From: Zantedeschia hybrid cultivar | Taxonomy: Eukaryota; Streptophyta; Magnoliopsida; Alismatales; Araceae | Length of the DNA: 64,000 bases | Direction: 5' to 3' | Assembly (NCBI GenBank): GCA_030544215.1 | Contig: JARZZO010000013.1 | Coordinates: 28,069,229-28,133,228, forward strand | Translations under genes and position numbers: made by a program | The notes under the pieces: generated by a model | The model's database searches: none | What the model saw: the letters and a program-made list of their open reading frames with translations, nothing else | Told to the model about the DNA's origin: nothing | In this document: positions 1 through 13,200 of the stretch, one piece after another | How the letters are laid out: each line of letters opens with the position of its first letter | Position numbering within the stretch: the stretch's first letter is position 1

Positions 1-2680
1 TCAAGGCAATGTATTAAAAGTGGGTTTTATATTTTTCGGAGTTTTTATGAAAAACCGCGCGGCAAGTATAAAATATAACGAGTGGGCTAAGCAGGCCAAG
101 CTTCTCAGCCTAGCCGCCCCCTCCTCTCTCCCTCTTTCTCTCTCTGGCCACCCTGGCCGGCCCCACTCTCTGGGGTCTGCTTCGTCATCTTCTTCGACTC
201 CCGTGAGACGGGAATTCGACCGCGTGTTGCGGCAGTCGTCGCGGCGAATGGCGACTTGTTCGTGGGCTACGAGGAACGTGAGGAAATCTGTCGCGAGGAA
301 AATCACGTGGACTTCGCTAGAGGCCAGACGTCTACGCGGCTCGCGGTGTCACATCGATGGAACCGTTCGATCACATATTCGAATCAGCGCAAGGTGATGA
401 CTGATCACCGATTTCAATTTTTGTTTATCGAAACGGACAGGGATTGTTGTATTTAATTTTATTTTATTCCACTGCGTTTGTAATCCCGAGAAACACGAGA
501 ACTTGATAGTGGTATCCGAGCCAAGTTCCACTGTTTCTTGTCTGTTTCGATCACCAAATTGATTTTTTCCATGCTACAATTCGATTACAATGATAGAACT
601 GTGTTCATACGATGAACAAAAATAATTAGATTATTTTATTCTGGAAAAATTGGATTTTTTCTGGTGATTTTTCTTGTTCTTCGTGGGACGAAGAACGGCG
701 GGCTTTGCGGCTTTGGTCGGGCATCCCCAAGCATTGGGGAGGTGGGCCGGCGCCCCAGATACTCCGCGAGGCATCACCGATCACCACTGGACTTGCTTCG
801 GCGTAGGAGAGAGCAGGCTGGCGGCGGCCAGCCGCCCCACCCTTCTTCTTCCTTCACTGTTTGCAGAAGTCATGGAAAAGGGGGGAGAAAGGGGCTCGGC
901 CAACCAAGTTTTGGGCACCACTAGTGAGCCTACCGGCGCCGGGGGCGTCGCCCGTAGGGTCGAGCAGCACCGGGGAGCCAGGCAACACCGGCGAGCTGGT
1001 TGCTGGGCGGCGCTGCCACCTCCTACTGTCGTTGGGCCACCTGCAAAAAGCTTCTGTGGGGGGAAGGGGGTGACCCCCTCAGGCGGCTAGGCACCCTAGC
1101 CCGACCCGACAGGGTCGAGCCCCTAGCTTTACAGGGCTCGAGCTACCCCAGCCAGGGGCTCGGGCGAGACACCCAACAGTTGGGTGCCTGGGCCCGAGCC
1201 TACTAGCTGTGCCGGGCTCGACCTTGGCCCGAGCCCAAGCTTTGCAGGGTCGAGCCCTAGCTCAGCTAAGGGCTAAGCCTTTTCAACCCTCCCCAAATTA
1301 AACCCCAAACCCAATTAAAAATTGGATTTTAAATTTAAAATTCAAAATTATTTTGAAAATTAAATTTTTTTATTCAATATTACTTAATTGGAATATAAAA
1401 TGATTTTGAATCATTTTAATTAACAAATAGTTGTTAATTAATTAGAGTTAATTATTAGTTTAAGTGTTAAATTAGTAATTAACTTTAATTGACTAATCTA
1501 AGAGTTAGATTAGTAGATAATAATTAATAGTCTAATTGTTAGATTATTAATCATTGATTAATTTAATGTTCGATTATTTTTAAATTATTAGAAGTGTTCT
1601 AATTAGCATGGAATATTCTAGAAATTGTTAATTTGGAGTGTGTGCACATGAGATGTGTGTTTAATGCTTTTAAATTTGATTTAATTGCATGCTTAAGGTA
1701 ATAAAATGAGTTTTCGAAATTCAAATCTCAATTTTGATTGGAACCAAGCTTTTTAAAAGTCAAAATTAATTATTTTGAAAACTTTTTTTTTTAGCCATGT
1801 GATGTGCTTTTCATGTGTGGAATGGATAAAATACATCATGGTCATGGATATGCACTTTGAATGCTTTATGTGATGATGTATGAATGTGGATCGTAGATGT
1901 ATATTTGAATGTTTATTAATTGTTAATAAATAGAGGTCTACGTACCTCTCTCTCTCATATTCCGATGTATTTCTACCTCCCTCCCTTTTGTACTCGCCAT
2001 AAAGCCTTCTTCAATTTTACATGTAAATTTAGAATTTAATGTAATTTGATCGAGGCAATTGAGGAAGGAGCAAGGATGATCCACATCTGCAGCAAGGAAG
2101 GCGATTCGGTGGAGATCTTTTGCCTATGTGCCTGCAGATTGTCTGATATAAGTGTTATGCTAGATTGTGTGTATGTGTTTGACAGTATGGCTCCAGTTAA
2201 ACCACAGTACTATCTATGACACACTTAACATGTATGTGATACATTGTTTTAATTTTGATTATGAATCACAACAGGTATAGTATGTAGTAAATATATATGA
2301 TATATTTATATACTATCTATAGTAAATATATACGATATATTTATATACTATCACTTAGGAGAGACCAAGATAAAAGTTATCTTAAAACCCTCTCTAAAGT
2401 CTAAGGCGTAACGTATGTAGTTGAGAACTTACTGTATGGTTCTCCATCGTTATAGTCATAGGACTCAAATTACTTTAGGCAAGTTTGTTGTGCTATCCAC
2501 AAGGCTTGTCTAATTGTAAAGAGAGACTCTGGATATAACATGAGAAGCCTAATGATCGGGGTAGAGGAACCGTGCAAGGGCTGCATGCAAATCTATGTCC
2601 TTCTCGTAATGATGGTAATGTTTAGACCAAAATTAATGATTTGTTATACTATCCACAAGACCATTAAATCTTTGGAGACC
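1..2680 (+). mobile_element. Partial non-autonomous LTR element (LARD-like), copy D
   Basis: Positions 1-509 look like the 3' part of a 5' LTR: they end just before an initiator-Met-tRNA-type primer binding site, and their last ~60 bases resemble the reverse complement of the start of the LTR at 35719. After it come a GC-rich block (about 680-1270), an AT-rich block (1270-1900) and a segment at 2040-2600. These follow the same order as the reverse complement of 35480 down to about 32900 in the LARD at 28003-37307. Shared landmarks include GATGATCCACA near 2077, GGCTCCAGTTAA near 2190 and AAAGTCTAAG near 2395. No coding frame of a retroelement is visible. The element stops where the CACTA subterminal repeats begin, so its 3' LTR is missing. 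Family assignment rests on my by-eye comparison with the second copy. Confidence 0.65.
510..523 (+). other. Primer binding site of LARD copy D
   Basis: TGGTATCCGAGCC differs at one base from the usual plant initiator-methionine tRNA primer site TGGTATCAGAGCC. It lies one base after the LTR end, as in the better preserved copy at 35700-35717. Confidence 0.7.
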
Positions 2681-2684
2681 GAGT

Positions 2685-3250
2685 TAAGAGCCGCTGACAA
2701 ATCCAAAACAGCCGCTGACAAACACCTATGTCAACGGCTACTCAGCTGCTGACAAAGCCATGGACAAAAGTCCCATTGGCATATATTTGTCAACGGCTAC
2801 TAGAAGTCGCTGACATATAATATATATGTCTACGGATAACAGCCGCTGACAAAGAACACATATGTCAACGGCTACTTAAAGCCACTGACATATAATATAT
2901 ATGTCCACGGATACGAACCGCTGACAAAGAAAACATATGTCAACGGCTGATGGAGGCCGCTAACAAAGTGTATTTGTCCACGGCTGCTAAACTCGCTGAC
3001 AAATATATTTGTCCACAGCTGTGTAGCCGCTGACAAAAGGTTTTGTCAGCAACATGAGCCGCTGACAAATACTTTATGTCAACGACTATGTAGCTGCTGA
3101 CAAATGCTTTTGTCCATGACTAACAAGCCGCTGACAAAAGTTTTGTCAGCAACTGGAGCCGCTGACAAATGTGTTATATGTCCACGGTTTGTAGCCGTGG
3201 ACATATTTGCACAAAAACTTTTGTCAGCGGCTTCCCTAGCCGCTGACAAA
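2685..3250. repeat. CACTA subterminal repeat array, left
   Basis: About a dozen units of the form GTCMACGGC - short spacer - GCCGCTGAC follow one another. Each half is the approximate reverse complement of the other, so each unit could fold as a small hairpin. Spacers vary from about 4 to 8 bases. Subterminal repeats of CACTA elements are known binding sites of the element's second protein (TnpA in En/Spm). Confidence 0.85.
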
Positions 3251-3536
3251 TAGTTACTAACAAAAAAAAATTAAAATATTAAATTAATTTATTTTTCCTA
3301 TAGATACAGACTTGTACTTATTACAAGCATATACAAGTAAACACATCCACATGTACAAATAAACACATTCACACTTTCAAATAAACACATTCACGAAATC
3401 GCAAAAAAAGTACATCCACATGTATAAATAAATATTCACATAAAATTAATAAACACATCCATGAAAAATTCATATTACACATCCACGAAAAATTCACATT
3501 ACACATCCACAACTAAATGTATCAATTATCATCGGC
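3251..3536. other. CACTA 3' non-coding segment
   Basis: AT-rich stretch with repeated ACACATCCAC and AATAAACACATCCAC-like phrases, lying between the left subterminal array and the end of the second transposon gene. No coding potential seen. Confidence 0.5.
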
Positions 3537-5376
3537 TCACTCTTCGTCATCACCATCAAAATCATCTCCCTCATCATTTGCTTCGTCTTGGGCGTCGTCC
3601 TCATTCACAGCAGCTATCTGAGGCAGAATAGGACTGTGCATTGCCTGAAATCGACTTATAAATGCTCTCATGTCTGCCATTTATTTGCGCATCCACTCCA
3701 TCTCCTCCCCTTGGGCTTTGATTTTTTCTTTCATGGTTTGCATCTCCACAGCTTGCTCCTCAAATTTCTGTTGATAGGAAAAACTCGACCCTTCTCCCGA
3801 TCCATACCATGTACGTAACGTCTCTCGACTTCCCGCACAACGAACACGACCAGATCGATCTTTTCCCATAACCGAAATGAATGCATCCTCAGCAGAAATG
3901 GGAGTACTCCCAACATCACTCTCCAAAGAAGAAATGGTTAATTGAGTCATCCTCTCCTAAAAAATAAAAAAATAAAATTCTTATTAGTGATACATATTAA
4001 ATTTAATAAGAATGATTAAAAATAATAATTTAAATGATAGAAAAACTTACATATCAACTCCTACTTTCCTCATCTACCCATTGCTCACTACCGTCTGGAA
4101 GATTCTTACATCTACCCATCTTGAACATCTCAAGGCGCTCGGGATCACGTTGATGAAGACGATGTTGTTCAAATTATATTAAAAAAAAATAAGTAATAAA
4201 AACTTAACAATATAGAAACACTACTAATAAAATGAAAATCTTACGAAGTCATCCTTAAATTAATAGTGACTCATCTGGCTCCGCCTATATGGCATAGACT
4301 GATGGGAGCGATTTTTCCTATTACGATCAGCAATTTTCTGCAAAAAAAAAAATATTAGTTGTCAAATTTGTATCGAACAAATCAACATAAATTATCAAAG
4401 TTCATTATTATTTTACATGTTCATCTAACGTGCTCCATTTCTCGCACATCGTCTGCCAATCAGACGAATCAACACCCGCCGGCACGGAAGCAATTGCATC
4501 CGCCAAAGTCTTTCCCGTATAATGCTATGAAATGATTTCAGTTTGACTTCATTATACATGAACATAAGAAAAAATAATACAAAAATAGATTATAAATGAA
4601 CATAAGAAAATTTTCATTTATTCTTTTCTTCAAAACACCGCGCCAACTGCGATGAATTGAGGTCATTTGCATAAGCATCTCCTTATCTGTCTCGGGAGTT
4701 CGGTTCCACTGATACATCAACTTCACATTATCGTTAACTTAATTAGTCATACAAAATTGACAAATATATAATTAACTTTAAATATTGTTACCTCGAGATC
4801 TCTAAACATTGCAGCCTGTTTCGCTGCAGGAAGAGTAACAAATTTTTTTGCCATATCTTACAATAAAGTTTTGTCACAACGCCCATGCGGGATACAAAAT
4901 TGCTTCCCTTCTCACCAACGCCGTAACCGCTGATCACCCGCACGTTCCATCGTTGACCCTGCTCCAATCTCCCATCGATGACACCTCTGGTTGGACCCCG
5001 ACGGCCATGTCCGCGACCCCAAGGCTGCGTAGAAGATGGACCTGTTTAAACATACATGATAAAGACATTTATGTGAAATTATAAACATAAAAATATCAAT
5101 TTAATGAACGACTAAAATTAAAATTCATACCTATTGCAGATGAAGATGTGGATACAGATGTAGATGTCTGAGCCGCAGCGGCCTAAGAGGAACAGGCTGA
5201 AAGGCAAGAGCCTGACATGTAGAAAGAGCCTGAGAGGTGGGAAGCTTGGGGATAAGTTGCTGAGAGGCAATGGCCTGAGAGGTCGAACGCTCAGGGATAG
5301 ACTGCTGAGAGGCATTCTGCTTCTTGCGGAGTGTGAAACCACTACCTGAGCCACGAGCGCCACTACCTGAAGCCAT
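3537..5376 (-). pseudogene. Second CACTA gene, TnpA / Transposase_24-like, multi-exon
   Basis: Read on the minus strand from an ATG at 5376 (MASGSGARGSGSG). The first exon is glutamine/serine-rich and reaches a GTATGA donor near 5131. Plausible later exons lie near 5045-4795, 4735-4630, 4525-4425, 4330-4245 and 4165-4055, and the last is about 3956-3537 after a T-rich AG acceptor. The last exon contains the Transposase_24-type phrase VMGKDRSGRVR and then a predicted coiled coil rich in E, K and Q. Earlier exons give WQTMCEKWS and QWNRTPETDKEML, also typical of this family. The family is the companion of TNP2 and is thought to bind the subterminal repeats. An in-frame TAA at 3678-3680 interrupts the final exon about 45 codons before the natural stop, so the copy is probably broken. 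Exon borders other than the first and last are approximate. Confidence 0.65.
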
Positions 5377-5457
5377 CTGTTCAAATCCTACCGTATTAGA
5401 TTAGAGTTAGAAGTAAAAATAGATAAAAAAATAAATGTCGTTGAAAGTTACCTTCAC

Positions 5458-8400
5458 CTAAACCTCCAAGTATTCGCCTACTCTTATGTTAATTCCTTCA
5501 CTAATATCCACATCAATGGTTTCTCCCCTAATAGGAATATCAATTAAGTTTTCTTGATAAACTTCTTCAACATATAATGCATCATCTTCAGCTGTTTCAC
5601 CTTGCATGTTATAACAATCTCGCGGTTGTGCTCTAACAGGAATGATCCACCCTACTGTTGTATTATCATTTACATAGAACACTTGTTCTACTTGATTTGC
5701 AAGAGCAAATGGCTCATTTGTGTTGAGTTTAAAACGTGTATTCAGACTGACAATTTCATACTTATTGATCTTAAATCCCCTGTCTTTTTTGTAAACATCC
5801 CACCAATCACATTTAAACAGTACAATATGACTTTCATGATCAAAAGCTATTTCGAGGACATCAATCAGACATCCATAATATCCATCACATCCAGATTCAA
5901 GTTCCGCATTCACAATAACTCCAGACAATTGAGTCAATTTAGTATCATCAATATCTTTGATACGGAATCTAAAACTATTTACTATGTAACCTGAATGTGA
6001 ATATGCAAGTCTTGATGGTCTCTGTGACAAAACTTCAATCTCATGAGTACAACGAGGATCATTTGCTTCTTTTAGTTCTTCAACATAACTCTGAAACTAT
6101 TTCAGAAAGTCTTTCTCCACCACATTTGAAGTTTGCACTTGTTGTTTGTATTCAGAAAAAAATTGATCTATTTGTTCAATCTGTTTCAAAATGTATGTAT
6201 GGGCCAAATCTCTTTCTTCTTCAGATAGTAAACAAGATTCTACTTTTCCTTTGAGAAAACGTCCAGGAGATTTGAAAATCGAACAACTTTCATTATTAGT
6301 CTCATTAACAGCTCCATCATAATTCCTTTCTCTCCGATTAAATCGAGTGTCAATGTCATCCATATACATCGAACAAAATGACATCGTTTCTTCAACAAGA
6401 TAACTTTCTGCAATTGAACCTTCTGGACGTGCATTATTGAGAACATAATCTTTCAATTTTTTCAAAAATCTTTCTACAGGATACATCCACCGATACTGAA
6501 CAGGACCAGCAATTCTTTCTTCATATGCCAAATGGATTATCAGATGAACCATTACGTCAAAAAAAGACGGTGGAAAAATCTGTTCCGACTTACATAATGT
6601 CACTGCGATATCACTTTCTAATTTGATTAAACGTTCTGGTACAATAACTTTGGAACATATTTCTTTGAAGTACATACTCAACTCTGTAATCGGATCAGTC
6701 ACATCTTTATGTACAATGCCACGAATTGCCAAAGGCAGCAATACTTGCATGTAGACGTGAGAATCATGACTCTTCAACCCAATCAGCTTTCGACCCGTAA
6801 TATCTACACTTTTGGATAAATTAGAAGAATATCTATCTGGGACCTTAATGTTACTTAAGAATTCACACATAAGAGACTGTTGTCTTTTGTTTAGTGTGTA
6901 CAATGCTGCTGGTATCTTGTTCTTGTATTGGGGGTCCTTTGACACATGAAATTCTGGCCGTATTTTTCAATCTTCTAGGTCTAACCGTGCTTTTAAGTGG
7001 TCTTTAGTTTTTTCACCACCTAAAAGGTTCAAAGTGCCCAAAAAATTATCACATACATTTTTCTCGATGTGCATTACGTCTAAATTGTGACGAATCAGAA
7101 GACTCGACCAATATGGTAACTCTTTAAATAAAATGCTCATTTTTTTCCATCCTTTCAAGTCTGCAATATCTTTTTTGAACTTTTTTCCGAATTTCAGATA
7201 AGGAAGACTTTGTTGTTGGTTCCACAGTTCTAAACCTGTCAGAATTCTTGGACGTCTGCCACATACAACTGTACCATCAAATTTATGTTTGTAATTACTT
7301 TTCCTCTATCTGTGATGCAATGGCAAAAAACGTCGGTGCCCCAAGTAACAAAATTTGCGGCAATTATTTAACCATCTTGAACAGGTTTTATAATTACACG
7401 ATGGACATGCAAATTTTCTTTTACTGCTCCATCCAGACAAATTGGCATATGCTGGGAAGTCATTTATTGTCCAAAAAATGGCAGCATGCATCTTGAAATT
7501 CTATTTTTTTGCAGCATCATATGTTTCAACACCATTCTCCCATAAGTCTTTTAAGTCTTCCACTAGTGGTTGTAAGTACACATCGATGTCATTTCCCGGA
7601 TCTTTAGGACCAGGAATTAGTAATGACATCATCATAAATGTTTGTTTCATGCACATCCACGGTAGCAAATTATAAACAACTATCATTACAGGCCATACAC
7701 TATAGTTGCTGCTCATATTTTCGAATGGGTTAAACCCATCACTCGTTAAACCGAGTCTCAAGTTGCGAACTTCTGCTGCGAAATCTGGATATTGATTATC
7801 AAAATGTTTCCATGCCTCAGAATCAGCAGGATGTCGCATCTCTCTATTTTGTTGAGGAATCCGACCATCAATATGCCATGTCAACCACTTGGCTGTCTTA
7901 GATGACATAAACAACCTTTGCAATCTATCTTTCAATGGAAAATAGCGCAAAAATTTATTAGGTAGTCGTTTGCCAAGTCTCTTGTTCTCATTCTGTAATT
8001 GGTTATTCAAATCATGCATACTTTCCTTATACCTTGGTGCATCACACTGTGGGCACCGATCTTTATCTTCATTTTCCTTCCAAAATGGTAGACAATCATT
8101 CTGACATGTATCTATCTTCTCGTATCCCAACCCCAAATCTTTCATAATCTTCTTTGCTTCATACCATGTTTGAGGTACATTGGCTCTTTCTGGTAATATT
8201 TCTATGATGAATTCAAGAAATATATTCATACATGCCCCCGTCACCTGATTCAGTGTCTTAATATGAAACAACTTTAAAAGAAATGTTAACTTTGAAACCT
8301 TCTGGCACCCAAGATACAATGGTATTTCAGCATCCTCCAATAGCTTATAAAAGTCTCTCGCTTTGGAATTCGGTTCATGCTCTTCTTCTGCAATAACACT

Positions 8401-8784
8401 TCTAGCTTCTTGCAAGTCATGCAACATCTCAACTGTACTATCAGCAATAAAATATTGTTGTCGTTCACTCATCTCTACAGTAGGGATGTTGGTTTGATAT
8501 CTGAACATATCAACTAATGGTGCCTCTCCATGACACACCCAATTTGTATAATGTACCCATCCTCCGTCTACCTTAAGATGGGTCTCAACATCTATCCGGG
8601 TCAACTTTACTCCGTTAAGGCAATTCCGACATGGACACTGTATCAATTCATTGTTTTGTCCATGCCTAAAACTTATTCTATCTTCATGAAAAGCAAAGTC
8701 CAAAAACTCAGCTACCCCTCTCTCATATCTAGGATCTCCTCGATTATGAGCAAACTCCATCCAACTCTTGTCAAGTCCAGCCAT
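5458..8784 (-). pseudogene. TNP2-type CACTA transposase with DUF4218 and DUF4216, four nonsense codons
   Basis: A single minus-strand frame runs from ATG at 8784 (MAGLDKSWMEFAH) to 5458, about 1,109 codons. It starts with the transposase-associated N-terminal domain (cysteine motif CPCRNCL, then GGWVHYTNW). The TNP2 catalytic region follows, with FWTINDFPAYANLSGW near 7480 and the HNLDVMHIEKNVCDN box near 7080. DUF4218 comes next (GLKSHDSHVYMQVLLP near 6770) and DUF4216 last (near 5900-5620). The protein would cut and move the element. The frame is interrupted by TAG at 7501-7503, TAG at 7306-7308, TGA at 6967-6969 and TAG at 6097-6099, with no frameshift. Each stop is one C-to-T or G-to-A change from a sense codon. 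The copy cannot make full-length transposase without readthrough. Confidence 0.9.
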
Positions 8785-9169
8785 TTCTATGTATCCTCTA
8801 ACCTACATATTAACAAATGTGATCGATTAATAACTTATATATTATCCACGCACGCAAAATACAAACACACATAGTGGCCTCTCCATAAAGTTTAGGAGAG
8901 GGAAGACCGGAGGCTCAGATAGAAAATGTTTTTAACCCCTAGGGGCTTCCGTATGCTTTAGCGATCCGCACAAAACAGCTGCAACCCGGTTGCCCACCAG
9001 GACCATCCAGGGCTGCCGTGCCTTTAGCAGGTGGCTTGCAGTGGCCGCAAAGTCAAGTGTATCATCATCGCCTCACACACAATACCAAGGACATACACAT
9101 AAAGAACCTGTAAAGATAAATGCATCGTCATCATATTCAATTAATTCAAAAGTGCTACTAACAAAAGTT

Positions 9170-9770
9170 AAATACATAAATAGATAGATAAATATATTTA
9201 TAGATATAGATATATACATTTCTAAAAAAAATTCGGCAGCATCTCCTCTAAAACTTGTACATTTTTCACATTTGTACACCTGTCTGGTTTCATACAATCT
9301 CATAAAAAAATGATATCTACATTACAAATCCACATCCACATACACATTCACATCCAGATCCACATCCACATCCGTACCTGTCAGGAAAGTTACTTATATC
9401 TACATATAAATATCATATATAGATAAATAGATATATGCATAGATAGATAGATAGATAGATATGTACATAGCTTGCAAGATAGATAGATAGGTTGGTAAGA
9501 TAGTTACACATATAACTAGATAGGTAGGTATATATAACATAGTTATATAGATAGGATAGATAGATACATAGATATGATAGCTAGATAGATATAGATTCAT
9601 AGAGATAGATACATAGATAGAAAGATAGGATAGCTAGATAGATAAACAATAATTACATAGATATGATAGATAGGTAGATAGATATGATAGTTACATAGAT
9701 ATAGATTTATAGAGACAAATAGATAGATTTATAGATACAGATATATAAATAGGTTTATATACACATTTCT
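9170..9770. repeat. Interrupted GATA/GATAGATA microsatellite
   Basis: Long runs of imperfect GATA repeats (TAGATAGATAGATA at several points) with insertions, within the CACTA element. Confidence 0.9.
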
Positions 9771-9890
9771 AAACAAAATTCGGCAGCATCTCCCCTGAAA
9801 GTTGTACATTTTCCTAACCTGTACACATGTCTGATTTCATACAATCTCATAAACAAAGGGTACCTACATCACATAACATGTCCATCCATG

Positions 9891-10152
9891 TATATTTGAT
9901 CATCTAATGTTCTTTAATATATGCACTTCATGATTATCTTAACATTTCGGCAGCATCTCCCCACATTTCTCCAATATACCACCATTATTTACTAATTTTA
10001 ACTTTTTCTCAAAAAGTCACTTGTATGAAATACAAGTGACAAAAAGAGCAGTCAAAATTAGTAGTTATATTGGAGAAGAGTGAGAAGATACTGTCGAAAA
10101 TTTAAGATGATCATGAAGCACATATAATAAAGAACATTAGATGATCAAATAT
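9891..10152. repeat. Long imperfect inverted repeat (fold-back)
   Basis: The left arm begins ATATTTGATCATCTAATG and the right arm ends CATTAGATGATCAAATAT, the exact reverse complement. Further pairing includes TTCATGATTATCTTAA with TTAAGATGATCATGAA, and the centre is GTCACTTGTA-TGAAA-TACAAGTGAC at 10016-10040. The arms are about 130 bases long with some mismatches. It could be a fold-back MITE nested in the CACTA element or a hairpin transcript source. Confidence 0.85.
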
Positions 10153-10175
10153 CCACAGACTGTCCAACAGGACAA

Positions 10176-10251
10176 TTCAAGACTTTATGATCGATATATG
10201 TCATTACTGTCAAAAGACAGTAAAAACATATATCATAACAAAAGTCTTGAA
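10176..10251. repeat. Second fold-back hairpin
   Basis: TTCAAGACTTTATGAT...TTACTGTC pairs with GACAGTAA...ATCATAACAAAAGTCTTGAA around a four-base AAAA loop. The arms are about 36 bases. It begins 24 bases after the larger fold-back. Confidence 0.8.
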
Positions 10252-10260
10252 CGGACAAAA

Positions 10261-13200
10261 AAAAAAAAGACCAACCACATCCATATGTACAACTACATTT
10301 ACATATGCACAACCACATCCACATCCACATATACGTACACAAACATGTACACATTTATATCATCATCCGTACCTGCAAGAAAACTTATTTGTATTTACAT
10401 GTAAATATCAAATCACATTCACATTCATACATCTCATATCCACATCCACATATATAGTACATAGATTATATTCTAATTCGCATGCACAACTCTATATCCA
10501 TCTACTTATATATTATTTTTTGGTATTAGGCGGAGGTAAACCTCTACGTACTGGGGTTGCCAGTTTAATATACCAAAGCAGTAATATAATTTGCCAAAAA
10601 AAAATCTACATCTACCAATGATCCAACTTTGCTAGAGTTACTTTAAAAAGATAGTATCATTAAAAGAAGCCTAACAATAATTAATACGCCATAGACAAAA
10701 AACAAGAAAAGACATGTAATGAGTCACTTCAAATTTCCACCACATCTATAGCTTTTCTTGACAACTTTACTAGCTGATTATTGTACTTTCAGGGGTATGT
10801 CCCGTTAAATTTGTATTTTTTATCAATAATAAGAAAATACTCCTCACTCCCGTCTCCATCTCAATCCCATTACTGCTGCCATTTCCACTCTGCGCTTCTA
10901 AGTGCCTAGGCATCACCTATGGATTGCCATCCCTAGATATCTATGAATAGCTCTTATTTGTTTCTTCCTTAGTTTCTGAGATGGATTCTCATTTTGATAT
11001 GCAAATTGCTTCAGAAACTTTCACAACCACTATGAGACATTGTCAAGATCTCATGTTGTTTGACCACCAGAAATACAACTTGAAGCAATAAGCAAACCTT
11101 GATACAAGTCTGATTGATGTCCAATGTGGCCTGCTCTGGAAGATCTCTAGCGTAGGAGATGGTACCCCTGTGGGTTAGACTTTCTAATACTCAAACCGGC
11201 TAAAAACCTGTTCAATCTTATCAGAACTGGTTGATTCCTGTTCTGAATTGGAACCAGGAACCGAACCAGGTTCTAGTTCCCAAAATGGCTTTTAGAACCT
11301 TAAATACAATTCATCTCATGAATACAAGCTTCAGTAATTTGGGAATTCACTTCCCAACTGATTCTAATCCCCTATGAATTATATTATACATCTAAGCAAC
11401 TTCCTCAAGTGCATTTTCTTTAAAGAAAACCATTGACCAGTAGATAGCTCACTAGGGGCTGCAATGCCTTTTCATTTCCATTGAATGCTGTGAATGCATA
11501 TGTTATATAATCTACAATAGAGAATATGTGTAATCTTATGTTAATTCCCCTCTCTTCATGAAAAAGGTTGGAGCTAAAGCAGATATTCAATATTAAGGTA
11601 GGTTTAAAAGAGAAATATTGCTATGTGGGTGGACAAGGGAAGATATGCAGTAAGCGAATGTTCTTCCACTTTTAGAAAATGGGCCAACAATCAATGCTGA
11701 CTTGACCACATCCTCTAGGGCACTTGCCCCATGATCCCCCTCTCAGGAAATGCAATTGAAGGTTTAATGCATGCAGGAATAATGAAGAGAGGGAGCAGAA
11801 TTTGCATTCAGCTCTTACATACCTAGTTGGCTGCCATGTTGGCTGTGGAATCCTCCTCATCAAAAATTGAAGTTGTTTCTGAAAGAGAGTGCATATCAAG
11901 CTCTGCTTTTGGAAAGACACCCACATTTTAATGGATGAAGCATGAAGATTCCCCCTGGAGTTTGGAGGAAACTTCAGTAGTGTCTGGTCTAAGGCCTTTA
12001 CATTTGCTATTAGATGAACTTAATTTAGGCAACATCTGATTAACTGATGTTGCACTTAAGTATAGATTTTGTCTATATTTTCACATCACTCCACAACATA
12101 ATTTAACATGTGTTCAGGTCAGGAGTCTAACAAGTGTCATATATGGGGGACCTATGAATTTGAAACATCCACTAGCCTTATTTATTGGACGAAGGCATGA
12201 ACTGGTTCAAAATGTAATTAACCAGTGAATTCTAAAGCAAAAACAAAAAAATGTCTGAACCCACTAGGATGCTGTTTGATTAGACAAAAAATACTGAAGA
12301 TCACAATGAAACGCTATACTTTCCTGAGACATAAAATATAGTGTTTTATGGTATTTTGTAGTGTTTTACGTCAAACTAAATGAAATGATGCCTAACTAAT
12401 GTTGGAATCAGATAAGTATCTGAATCATTGGACAAACTCATGAATTGGAGTTGCTACATACATGCACAAACCAGAAAATGCACGAACAACTAGGCAATTG
12501 TACAAACTAGTTGAGGAAGAAATCTCGAGTAATTCTCTTCTTATATAAAAGGTTATATATAGACTTGACAAGTATTCGTTCTAGTAATCTCAATCTATTC
12601 TTGTAATGACGATTGACAAGTAAACAACATAAATTGCTTAGTTTGATTTTTATGTGATGCGTGGATAATGTTTATGCAAACCCAGGGGAACTTTCCTGCA
12701 AACGAAACAAATGCTTGAAATAGAACTAGACAAATGGGCATGTGAAATTGACGAAAATTAAGCTGGACAACCAAAATGATGGCCTCTATAGATTAGTTAT
12801 AGATCGATAACTATAGATTCTTGGCGGCTTTAGAATCTTGTCTGTCTTTGTAAAGTTAGATCACTAAGCTACAATCCAAAACAATAGACCGGCAACTTAA
12901 ATCATTCTAGAGAAGTTTTTCAAGTCGCTCTCCACTACCTTTATTATCTCTTTCTATCCACTCTCCCCCTCCCCCCTCTCTACATATGAATGCAAACATG
13001 TATTTTTATTTTTTGTGAAATATAAAGACATATTTCTTCTGATAAGTCATTCTTTAAGATTTTGTTTAACTTTAAGTGAAAATATTACGTGATTCCTCAT
13101 TTTCCAAGAAAAAAAAATTCCGAGAATGCGAGTTATCTCCTACTAATGAAAAGGACAGCTTCGTTGCCAATGCCTTCAATCAAATGTGTACTGCTAACAT

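Larger units (their letters stand above)
8785..10260. other. CACTA 5' non-coding region with simple repeats and fold-backs
   Basis: Lies upstream of TNP2. A sequence containing TTCGGCAGCATCTCC followed by TTGTACATTTT and CATACAATCTCATAAA occurs at about 9230-9310 and again at 9778-9855; a shorter copy is at 9948. Between them is a long GATA tract. CACATCCACATC-type repeats occur at 9330-9375 and 10275-10330. No gene is supported; the reading frames here are artefacts of the repeats. Confidence 0.6.

Noticed and set aside
9400..9600. 66-codon frame of Y/I/S
   Set aside because: Translation of a GATA/TATC microsatellite.
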